Source: Candidatus Atribacteria bacterium 1244-E10-H5-B2 (GTDB taxonomy: Bacteria; Atribacterota; JS1; SB-45; 34-128). From it: 7,095 bases of DNA. The notes under the pieces are model-generated. The model had not been told where the DNA came from, ran no database searches, and saw nothing but the letters and a program-made list of their open reading frames with translations. The DNA lies in NCBI GenBank assembly GCA_003575245.1, contig NMQN01000681.1, forward strand, positions 1 to 7,095, given 5' to 3'. The first letter of the stretch is position 1. Each line of letters opens with the position of its first letter. Made by a program: the position numbers and the translations under genes. Below, piece by piece: positions 1 through 5,194 of this stretch.

Positions 1-63
1 TAAAGCATCGTCATCCCTTAGATCATCAAATATCTCGGCATTTATCGCTGCAATTACATCCAT
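1..63 (-). CDS. N-terminal fragment of a tail-terminator-like protein (partial)
   Basis: The ATG is at 63-61, one base after the TAG stop (67-65) of the preceding gene, and the frame stays open to the window edge. The 21 visible codons begin MDVIAAINAEIFDDLRDDDA. Short N-terminal helices of this type, ending in a run of acidic residues and then a hydrophobic patch, are common in the DUF3168/tail-completion family, which caps the tail tube next to the neck. The position directly after an HK97-gp10-like gene is the usual one for that family. The assignment rests on synteny and a very short stretch, so the existence of the gene is much more secure than its function. Confidence 0.55.
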   Translation of the reverse strand, partial: MDVIAAINAEIFDDLRDDDAL

Positions 64-64
64 C

Positions 65-496
65 CTAAAACCACTCTTCCTCAAGGAATTTTTTAATCAT
101 TGCTCTGGATTGTTCCAAGGTTACTCCCAGCCAGGGCCGGGCAGCCATTTTTTCTGTGCCGAATTCTAAGCATTTACCATATTCTCCTATCTCTCCCCCT
201 GTGCCTACATGCATTAAAAAGACCGGGCCCGCTTCAGTTACTATAAAGAAGATGCTGCCGTGCAATCCTCCATACCAAATAACGGGTGGCTTCCCAGGAG
301 CACTGGCCACATGGACTTTACCCTTTCGTTTATATGCTCTTCCAGTTCCCTTTTGGGATATAACCTCTCTAATTTCTCTAACTAAAAGATGCCCCAAATC
401 ATTGAGTCGATCATTAGAAATTCTGTTTATGGCATCGGATACATCCTTGCCTTTCCAGATTAATTTAGCTTCACTCTTTCCGTTCAAATAAATCAA
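65..496 (-). CDS. HK97-gp10-like (XkdI/YqbI-like) head-tail joining protein
   Basis: The protein is about 135-143 residues. It has the features typical of the HK97 gp10/XkdI family: GRAYKRKGKVHVASAPGKPP (the 'GR.Y.R...SAPG.PP' signature), then G-LHGSI, a 'YG..LEFGTEKMAARPWL' motif and a C-terminal helix. Members act at the head-tail interface or in tail completion. The start is uncertain. The longest frame begins at a TTG (496) immediately after an in-frame TAG, with no convincing ribosome-binding site, and overlaps the preceding gene by 26 bases. A better start is a GTG at 474-472 that overlaps the TGA of the previous gene (GTGA). It is one base out of frame, and one extra A in the A-run at 464-466 would give MKLKLIWKGKDV. 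The gene ends at TAG 67-65, one base before the next ATG. Function is confident at family level; the exact N-terminus is not. Confidence 0.8.
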   Translation of the reverse strand: MIYLNGKSEAKLIWKGKDVSDAINRISNDRLNDLGHLLVREIREVISQKGTGRAYKRKGKVHVASAPGKPPVIWYGGLHGSIFFIVTEAGPVFLMHVGTGGEIGEYGKCLEFGTEKMAARPWLGVTLEQSRAMIKKFLEEEWF

Positions 497-762
497 CTAC
501 CCATATCTTATTTTTTAATAGACGAGGATCTACGTATTTAACGTCAAAAATTCTACTCGTTCCCTTTAACTTCACCCGGTGCTCTTCGGTAATATTAGGG
601 TGTTCGGTATAAAGACGGTATGCCTTCTCTTCCCCTTAAAGAATCGATTACTCCTCCGAACTCATCGGTTTCGGTCCAGGTAATTTCCTGGCCCTCGGCT
701 GTAACTTCTCCCGCAGTTCTTTCTATCAGAATAAATCTCTTTCGGGGTCCAATAATCCTCAT
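471..762 (-). pseudogene. Head-closure (XkdH/YqbH-like) gene with a single-base frameshift
   Basis: It starts with ATG 762-760, preceded by a GAGGAT ribosome-binding site and 12 bases after the adaptor stop. The first frame begins MRIIGPRKRFILIERTAG and continues through TDEFGGVIDSLRGREG, then runs into TAA at 597-595 after 55 codons. The neighbouring frame carries on as YRLYTEHPNITEEHRVKLKG and ends WVVDLFERKE with TGA at 473-471. Removing one G from the GG pair at 623-624 joins them as ...RGREAYRLYTEHP..., a 96-residue protein of normal size for the small beta-barrel head-closure/stopper family. Hydrophobic and turn patterning is consistent across the join. Synteny after the adaptor and before the gp10-like gene also fits XkdH/YqbH. 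It is either a broken gene or a sequencing indel. Confidence 0.7.
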
Positions 763-774
763 CTCTAATCCTCA

Positions 775-1947
775 CTAAGCTACTAATATTGGTCTTCGAT
801 TAACATACCGTTTTAGGTATCTATCGCATTCGATAATTCCACTCAAGTATTCTTCTCCTCCCCGGTCATAGGAATAGACCCGGCCCATAGATTCCTTTTC
901 AAATTCATAATGTTCATACAGTGTCGGATCATTTTCATCCCTTGCCAAGATTATGCAGGCATTTTTAATCGCCTGGGGACACGTATAGTGACCTATAGTC
1001 CCTTTAATTTCTATATTCCTTTGACCTTTAGGAAAATAACCATTAAGAAAAAATTCCGACGGTTCCATAAGGGTTCCCGGTTCGTGGGTAATACCTAGTG
1101 CATTTCGATAAATACAGTCATCATCGTAGTCCCAGTTGGTTATAATCGATACGATATCTTCTGCTCCACTTACCTTCAACGAGGTTTTTAGTGGCTGCTC
1201 TAATTTAAAATCCCATTTTCCTTCTTCAGCAGTTTCCTCATTGCCTAGAATTCGACAGCCCCATAAATTATTAATCTGTTCGGAAACATACATAATCCCT
1301 AGATAAGCATTCTTATAATAGTCTTCAGTGGTAGTAATAGTCAGAGTGACTTTATATTCCCCCGCCGTTCCAGATATATCTGTGCCATCTAAATCTATAG
1401 TCGGAATTAAAATCTCGCTTATGGCCAGATAGTTAATCGATAGTATCTTTTGCCTGATGGAAAGGAATATTCTATCCCTCCCATTGCCATCTAAAAACTC
1501 ATAAAAAGTTTTAGGATAAAAATAGTCCTTGGTTATCCGCTCCACCTGGGCTTCTACCCGATCTATAACCGCCTGCCGATCGGCCAGAGTTTCTCCTTCG
1601 CCCACATCTATAGTGTGGTTCCCTACTCCCTTATCTGTTAGGTCGATAGCCTCCCCTTTAGCTGCATTAACTGGAGAACTTGCAACCTGGATAATAGTAG
1701 TGGTATCGTCAATTCTAATCGCATAGTAAATTTTATCTGTCTCAAGTCCTCCCGGCAGGACCCCGGTGGAACTAAACCTTATCTTCGAACCAGTAGGGAT
1801 ATCAGGCATATCAAGGTCTTCCACTGTAATTTTATTTTCTGTAATATTTACATCTTCAGGATCAAATCCAGCAGAAGCACTGACTGGGAATCCCCAATTA
1901 TCTACATCATCTTCGGTTATATAATTGCCTATAGCTTTTTCTGGCAT
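775..1947 (-). CDS. Head-tail adaptor/connector (YqbG-like) with two inserted beta-rich domains
   Basis: 390 residues, ATG at 1947 with a GAGTGAT ribosome-binding site at 1953-1959. The core looks like a gp6/gp15/YqbG-type adaptor that joins the portal to the neck: an N-terminal 'ITEDDVDNWGF' segment, a helix with a following DYFYPKTFYEFLDGNG stretch (about 116-160), and a C-terminal 'CPQAIKNACIILARDENDP' helix (about 323-341). Such adaptors are usually 100-200 residues. Here two extra segments lie inside it. Residues about 30-113 resemble a beta module of phage tail proteins (GLETDKIYYAIRIDDTTTIIQ, then 'IDLTDKGVGNHT'). Residues about 182-270 form another beta-rich, Thr-rich block (TAGEYKVTLTITTTEDYYKN, then LGIMYVSEQ). 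The core assignment rests on remembered patterns and position; the insert boundaries are estimates. Confidence 0.68.
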   Translation of the reverse strand: MPEKAIGNYITEDDVDNWGFPVSASAGFDPEDVNITENKITVEDLDMPDIPTGSKIRFSSTGVLPGGLETDKIYYAIRIDDTTTIIQVASSPVNAAKGEAIDLTDKGVGNHTIDVGEGETLADRQAVIDRVEAQVERITKDYFYPKTFYEFLDGNGRDRIFLSIRQKILSINYLAISEILIPTIDLDGTDISGTAGEYKVTLTITTTEDYYKNAYLGIMYVSEQINNLWGCRILGNEETAEEGKWDFKLEQPLKTSLKVSGAEDIVSIITNWDYDDDCIYRNALGITHEPGTLMEPSEFFLNGYFPKGQRNIEIKGTIGHYTCPQAIKNACIILARDENDPTLYEHYEFEKESMGRVYSYDRGGEEYLSGIIECDRYLKRYVNRRPILVA

Positions 1948-2026
1948 TAGAGATCACTCGCAATCTATTTAATTCTCTTCACCCACAAACTTCTCGTATA
2001 AGTAATTTGAGATTGCCTAACTAGTT

Positions 2027-2340
2027 TTAGGCGGTCCCCAAATCGACCACGAAATAGTTTATCAATTTGGCATTTAATGCAACGGGAGTGGTTGCAACTC
2101 CATCATAAAAACTGTAAAAAACCCTTCACTAGCCACCAAAGATCCAACACCATCAGGTATAGATTCGGCTCCAGTAACTAAAACCACTCCATTCGCATGT
2201 AAGCCTTCAATAGTAACTTTTCCGTCCGTTCCAGTAGTAATCTGCCCAGCTGGGCCAATCCTCTCAAATGCTGTTGCAAGAATCCTGCTTATTATTTGAT
2301 TTATATCAGTGTCTAAATCTCTTACTTTAGTTAAATCCAT
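2027..2340 (-). pseudogene. Small virion-associated protein of unknown function, one-base frameshift near its 3' end
   Basis: ATG at 2340 follows a good ribosome-binding site (AGTGAGGTGAAG). The first frame gives 88 residues, MDLTKVRDLDTDINQIISRI... with a Gly/Thr-rich middle (GQITTGTDGKVTIEGL), and ends in an unlikely tail (MMELQPLPLH, TAA at about 2074). The -1 frame across the same place reads YDGVATTPVALNAKLINYF and ends at TAA 2029-2027, a much more protein-like ending. The frames can be joined by one extra T in the T5 run at 2107-2111 or the T6 run at 2116-2121, giving about 104 residues. I do not recognise the family. Position after the capsid gene would suit a head decoration or minor virion protein, but that is only context. 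A -1 ribosomal slip on the T-run is an alternative to mutation. Confidence 0.6.
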
Positions 2341-2342
2341 TT

Positions 2343-2620
2343 TTACTTCACCTCACTTAACCTATTAATCAATTCTTTCTTCTTTAATATTCTTATCAAA
2401 TTCGATTCCTTTCTCTTTAGCTATTTTCTTTGAGCTTGAAGAAATTCATCTCCTCATATTCTGATAAGTCTTTAACTACACTTATAAAGGGCAGTTTGCC
2501 TGCATCCTCAGCAAGTTGAGGATCATTCGTGGGAAATATCTCATTTCGAGCGAGATAATACCTTACCCCGCCCGAAAATATATCTCGTGAATCTGCCCGG
2601 TTAATTATCTTAAATCGCAT
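2343..2620 (-). pseudogene. YqbF-like small protein gene with three probable single-base indels in its 3' part
   Basis: ATG at 2620 with GAAGG upstream, 17 bases after the capsid stop. The first frame begins MRFKIINRADSRDIFSGGVR and ends after 67 codons (TAA 2419-2417) with the unconvincing ending EEMNFFKLKENS. Reading through neighbouring frames gives SEYE-GDEFLQAQRK, then IAKEKGIEFDKNIKEE, then ELINRLSEVK with TAA at 2345-2343, two bases before the next ATG. This needs one G added near 2452, one A added in the A-run at 2424-2427, and one A removed from 2376-2378. The result is 92 residues with a charged C-terminal helix. In the skin element, yqbF sits directly after the capsid gene and encodes a small protein with a C-terminal helical (HeH/LEM-like) end, which fits. 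Homology to YqbF is by position and general shape only. Confidence 0.55.
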
Positions 2621-2636
2621 AGTTGTTCGCCTTCAT

Positions 2637-3938
2637 TTAGCCATGAGTCACGTTTACCAAAATTACCGCTGCCTCTGGGTTTTCAACTGCTATGTCTATC
2701 TTCAGGTTGTAGAAAACATATTGGGCCTGGTCTTCCGGTGCACGCTTGCTCTCCAGGGTTAACTCCTTCTGGATGCCGATAATGAAATTGTTTTTAGGAG
2801 TCAAAATAACATCGCCACATACATTCCCACCTAATCTGCCGTCTGCGGTAGTAGTATCTACCGTTTCACTGACGGTTATGGTAGTGGTAGTGTCCGCATA
2901 GGCTACACTTACAACGGTATAAATCCCATCATTTTTTGTGCTTCCCGAGACTATTATCTTTAAACCCGCAGGAAATTCCGCTGTAAAGTCACCGGCTATA
3001 TCAAAGGTTGATGCAGTAACAGCTATAATATCGTGAAGCGTTCCGGTCAATTCATAATCTTCCTGCCCGTTAAGGGTACCTTCAACCACCTCGTAGGTTA
3101 TAGGCATAAGTGGCACTGATGCGATAGGTACAGTCCTGTAGGGAAGATCTGTTTCACCCAAAAGGGCTTTATCCCCTAAGATGGTTGCTCGATTAGCTAA
3201 GGCCTCGGCATAATCGTTGGGGATGATATCGTTGCAGAAGAATCTTAGGTTTTTCAGTCCCACTAATTTATACTTGGAAGGCATGACCGCTAACATCTTG
3301 GCAAACTTGAATTCCCAGTCAGTGGTTTCCCCGATTTTTTCGGCTATCTTACCAGCTTCTGCAAAATCAGCATCATGCCCGGCTAAGGTAAGAGAAGCAT
3401 CCAGAATGGTTGCTGCCTTCGGGAAAACTCCCTTTTCGATAACCTGTCCGGCTAAAAGTCTATGCCTAAAACCTTTCCACAAGCTTCTGATATCCGTTTC
3501 GGCAAATCCCTCATGGGAACAGTAGGCCGCCTCATCTATCTCGTTGGCTACCTTCTTGGCTATTATCTTCATCAGATGATCGGCAAAGGCCTGTCCTTCG
3601 ATACCCTCTTCCAAATCATCATCATAGATTACCACCGCACCCCGCACTTTCTGTGCATGTAGGGTAACCTTGCCATGGGCAAACTGTTTTAGGTAGTCTG
3701 AAGAAGCGAAGTTGGCTGCCGGCTTTAAAAACCTGGTCCCAGCCTTAAACCCCAGGTACCTTAAGTTCTTCTCGACCTTTTCCATCTTCACGATCCGGGC
3801 GTTGTTTTTCCAGAAGGATTGGTCCACTATGTAATCAATAAACTTATCGGCCTCTTCTGGAAGCAACTCGATATCCGGTAAAGCCTTCATGGCTTTCATA
3901 AAGTTCTTCTTATTCAGTAATGCTTTATTAGTTATCAT
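2637..3938 (-). CDS. Major capsid protein (XkdG/YqbE-like, HK97 fold) with an inserted beta domain
   Basis: 433 residues, ATG at 3938 with a GAGGTGAT ribosome-binding site at 3944-3951, 5 bases upstream. The N-terminal region ('LPDIELLPEEADKFIDYIVD', 'ARIVKMEKVEKNLRYLGFKAG') is typical of P2/PBSX-type major capsid proteins. It is followed by a helical P-domain-like stretch (HLMKIIAKKVANEIDEAAYC, about 121-140) and the C-terminal 'VILTPKNNFIIGIQKEL' strand region. The subunit forms the icosahedral shell after scaffold removal by the protease. Family members are usually about 300-350 residues. The extra length lies at about 283-373, where 'PIASVPLMPI' is separated from 'GDVILTPKNN' by a Thr/Gly/Val-rich beta segment (ASTFDIAGDFTAEFPAG, SGSTKNDGIYTVVSV, TTTTITVSETV). 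Codons are intact throughout, with no frameshift. Confidence 0.85.
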   Translation of the reverse strand: MITNKALLNKKNFMKAMKALPDIELLPEEADKFIDYIVDQSFWKNNARIVKMEKVEKNLRYLGFKAGTRFLKPAANFASSDYLKQFAHGKVTLHAQKVRGAVVIYDDDLEEGIEGQAFADHLMKIIAKKVANEIDEAAYCSHEGFAETDIRSLWKGFRHRLLAGQVIEKGVFPKAATILDASLTLAGHDADFAEAGKIAEKIGETTDWEFKFAKMLAVMPSKYKLVGLKNLRFFCNDIIPNDYAEALANRATILGDKALLGETDLPYRTVPIASVPLMPITYEVVEGTLNGQEDYELTGTLHDIIAVTASTFDIAGDFTAEFPAGLKIIVSGSTKNDGIYTVVSVAYADTTTTITVSETVDTTTADGRLGGNVCGDVILTPKNNFIIGIQKELTLESKRAPEDQAQYVFYNLKIDIAVENPEAAVILVNVTHG

Positions 3939-3969
3939 TTTTTATCACCTCGTTTCTCTATCGTTAAAA

Positions 3970-4659
3970 TTATTCTTCTTGTCCTATATTTGCGAAAGAA
4001 GGCCACGGGTCATCACTTTTCTTGACTCCTCCGTCTCCATCTTCTTCATCCTGACCCTCTATCTGTTTCTTGGTTCCTTTGGCTTTTTCCAAAGTCTCCA
4101 GCCTCTTGGTTAGTTCAGATAAGCTCTTATCCTTTTCTCCCAAATCCTTTCCTAGTTTTTCTATGGTCTCGGTGGCCTCTTTTATAGCGCTATCAAACTT
4201 TTCATCTCGTTCTTTTTCCTTATCGGCTCTTTCTTTTTCCTCATCAGTCTTCTTAAGGGCTTTTTTCTCTTCCTCAGAAAGAAGATTAGAAAGGATAACA
4301 ATAGCCTTTTTAGTCTCGTCTCCCTTAGACAAAGCATCAGAAAGCATTTTGATAGCCTTTTTAATCGCATTCAGAGTATCCTTGGAGATTTTCTTTCCCG
4401 CTTTCTCTAAGTCTTCGTCGGATTTCTTAGCAGGGTAAGGATAGGGATAGGGATATTTGGCAGTAAATTTAGCCAAAACAGATATGGCGTCCTGTAATTC
4501 TTTGGACATATCCCCTTTAAATTTAGTAAGCACACCTATAGCATTTTTAACGGCTTTAACATCCTCAGGGGAGAGCTTCTTTAGTATCTCAAGTTGCTGT
4601 TTAGTAAAATCTTCGTCGTCTTCAGTTAAATTTTTGTATATTTTAATTAACTCTTCCAT
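3970..4659 (-). CDS. Scaffold-like protein, the detached C-terminal part of an XkdF-type protease-scaffold
   Basis: 229 residues from ATG 4659, chosen because AAAGAGGTG lies 6 bases upstream (4666-4674). A GTG at 4752 in the same frame has no ribosome-binding site. The protein is very rich in Lys, Glu and Asp. It has a helical N-terminal third (MEELIKIYKNLTEDDEDF), a YPYPYPYP linker at about 69-76, an 'EKAGKKISKDTLNAIKKAI' segment, a long probable coiled coil at about 137-195, and an acidic tail ending SDDPWPSFANIGQEE. This composition and its place between protease and capsid gene fit a scaffold that guides shell assembly and is then degraded. The frame continues upstream into a relic of the XkdF C-terminus (4660-4836), so it was probably once fused to the protease. 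Scaffold function is inferred. Confidence 0.7.
   Translation of the reverse strand: MEELIKIYKNLTEDDEDFTKQQLEILKKLSPEDVKAVKNAIGVLTKFKGDMSKELQDAISVLAKFTAKYPYPYPYPAKKSDEDLEKAGKKISKDTLNAIKKAIKMLSDALSKGDETKKAIVILSNLLSEEEKKALKKTDEEKERADKEKERDEKFDSAIKEATETIEKLGKDLGEKDKSLSELTKRLETLEKAKGTKKQIEGQDEEDGDGGVKKSDDPWPSFANIGQEE
4439..4456. repeat. Three 6-base tandem repeats coding the Tyr-Pro run
   Basis: Three copies of GGATAG (the last one GGATAT) lie on the plus strand. On the minus strand they code Tyr-Pro repeats of the scaffold-like protein. The unit is a multiple of three, so copy-number change keeps the frame and would lengthen or shorten the linker between two helical parts. Confidence 0.8.
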
Positions 4660-4836
4660 TTTTAACACCTCTTTTTCTTTTAAATTTTTAATATCAGAAT
4701 CGCCTCGATCCTTATCAATCGCATTCTGCATATCTTCTTTTTTATTTTTCACAATTAAAAATTTACGTTTTATTGCCGGGATATCGACGAATTAAAGAGA
4801 GATCTCATCGATATCAATATCTTTGAGTTCTCTCAT
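4660..4836 (-). pseudogene. Relic of the XkdF C-terminal segment, in frame with the scaffold gene
   Basis: From 4836 the frame reads MRELKDIDIDEISL, a TAA stop (4794-4792), then FVDIPAIKRKFLIVK and a Lys/Glu-rich linker that runs without another stop into the scaffold start at 4659. From memory, 'DIDEISLVDxPAxKRKFLIIK' is a recurrent segment shortly after the protease domain in XkdF-type proteins and links it to the scaffold part. Finding it here, separated from the protease by about 360 non-coding bases and interrupted by one stop, indicates that one ancestral gene was split. The stretch from 4791 to 4660 has no evident start with a ribosome-binding site, so it may be untranslated unless the TAA is read through or is a sequence error. 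Confidence 0.65.
4792..4836 (-). CDS. 14-codon ORF with a strong ribosome-binding site (relic or leader peptide)
   Basis: ATG at 4836 is preceded by GAGGGTGAT at 4841-4849 with a 4-base gap, nearly the same arrangement as the capsid gene. It encodes MRELKDIDIDEISL and ends at TAA 4794-4792. A second in-frame ATG lies 6 bases upstream, within the ribosome-binding site. Translation start here is well supported by the signal. The product is probably the broken N-terminus of the former XkdF C-terminal part rather than an evolved peptide, but a leader-peptide role beside the adjacent RNA hairpins cannot be excluded. Confidence 0.45.
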   Translation of the reverse strand: MRELKDIDIDEISL

Positions 4837-4840
4837 TTGC

Positions 4841-4849
4841 ATCACCCTC
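4841..4849 (-). promoter_or_regulatory. Ribosome-binding site directly after the RNA hairpin element
   Basis: GAGGGTGAT on the minus strand, 4 bases before ATG 4836 and 5 bases after the third hairpin arm ends. It is well placed to be affected by which hairpin forms, although the pairing seen leaves the site itself unpaired. Confidence 0.6.
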
Positions 4850-4854
4850 TTTTT

Positions 4855-4868
4855 GCTTAGGCATCCGC
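4855..4868 (-). promoter_or_regulatory. Third hairpin arm, alternative partner of the second hairpin's 3' arm
   Basis: Minus strand GCGGATGCCTAAGC matches the 5' arm of the upstream hairpin (GCGGACGCTTAGGC) at 11 of 14 positions, with three transitions. It can form 14 continuous pairs (3 of them G-U) with the same 3' arm, looping out the 19-base U-rich tract. Only one of the two pairings can exist at a time. Confidence 0.55.
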
Positions 4869-4940
4869 AAAATAAAAAATAAAAAAAGCGGACGCCCAAA
4901 CCTTTAAATTTCATCACAATTTAAAAGCCTAAGCGTCCGC
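4869..4940 (-). terminator. Strong intrinsic terminator (23-bp stem), second of a tandem pair
   Basis: On the minus strand the arms 4940-4918 and 4910-4888 form 23 continuous pairs, five of them G-U, around a 7-base loop (GTGATGA). Seven T, A, six T, A and four T follow. The G-U pairs become A-C mismatches on the plus strand, so the structure favours minus-strand RNA. It lies upstream of the scaffold and capsid genes, where it would limit read-through into them. Confidence 0.8.
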
Positions 4941-4991
4941 TAAAAAAACGAACCTCATCTTCTTAAACCTGTTTTCTGAATATTAGATTTT

Positions 4992-5041
4992 AAAATAAAA
5001 AATGCTTTAGACTTCCAATAATTTCAGAAAGCCTAAAGCAT
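4992..5041 (-). terminator. Intrinsic terminator (15-bp stem), first of a tandem pair
   Basis: Minus strand arms ATGCTTTAGGCTTTC (5041-5027) and GGAAGTCTAAAGCAT (5016-5002) pair over 15 bp, with two G-U pairs, around a 10-base loop. TTTTTATTTT follows. It sits about 50 bases downstream of the predicted start of the promoter at 5099-5127, so it would end a transcript of roughly 100 bases. Confidence 0.8.
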
Positions 5042-5092
5042 CTACTTTAACTTCTAAACATTATTTTATTTTTTAAGTCCTATCTCATTTTC
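4992..5092 (-). ncRNA. Candidate small RNA of about 100 bases between promoter and first terminator
   Basis: A near-consensus promoter predicts a start near 5092 and a strong terminator predicts an end near 4992. The interval has no credible ORF: the short ATG frames stop after 2 and 4 codons. The 5' half is A-rich and mostly unstructured; the 3' half is the terminator hairpin. This is the layout of a trans-acting small RNA or of a leader transcript that is usually terminated early. No known RNA family is recognised. Confidence 0.35.
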
Positions 5093-5098
5093 TAATTA

Positions 5099-5127
5099 AT
5101 AATACTAAAAAAAATATCCTTTGTCAA
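5099..5127 (-). promoter_or_regulatory. Near-consensus sigma-70/SigA promoter
   Basis: TTGACA at 5127-5122, a 17-base spacer and TATTAT at 5104-5099, pointing along the minus strand. The -35 box lies in a small palindrome (TTTGACAAA), a possible operator. It is the only promoter of this quality that I found in the window, and it drives directly into two terminator hairpins before any gene. Confidence 0.75.
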
Positions 5128-5194
5128 ATAACCAATTTATCTCTTGGCAAACCTTTTTCTTCAAAACCCTACTAAAATTTTACACCATCAATAA

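Noticed and set aside
2015..2032. Inverted repeat GCCTAA ... TTAGGC between two genes as a terminator
   Set aside because: The stem is only 6 bp, no U-tract follows on either strand, and it overlaps the restored stop codon. Too weak to call.
4660..4752. GTG at 4752 as the start of a longer scaffold protein
   Set aside because: There is no ribosome-binding site before it, whereas ATG 4659 has AAAGAGGTG at ideal distance. The extra residues are the XkdF linker relic.
4070..4795. Long plus-strand open frames opposite the scaffold gene
   Set aside because: They are Ser/Phe/Leu-rich mirror frames of a Lys/Glu-rich gene, without ribosome-binding sites or recognisable features.
4855..4868. Third arm as a classical anti-terminator
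   Set aside because: It is transcribed after the U-tract of the hairpin it would compete with, so it cannot act before the termination decision. A post-transcription role is more likely.
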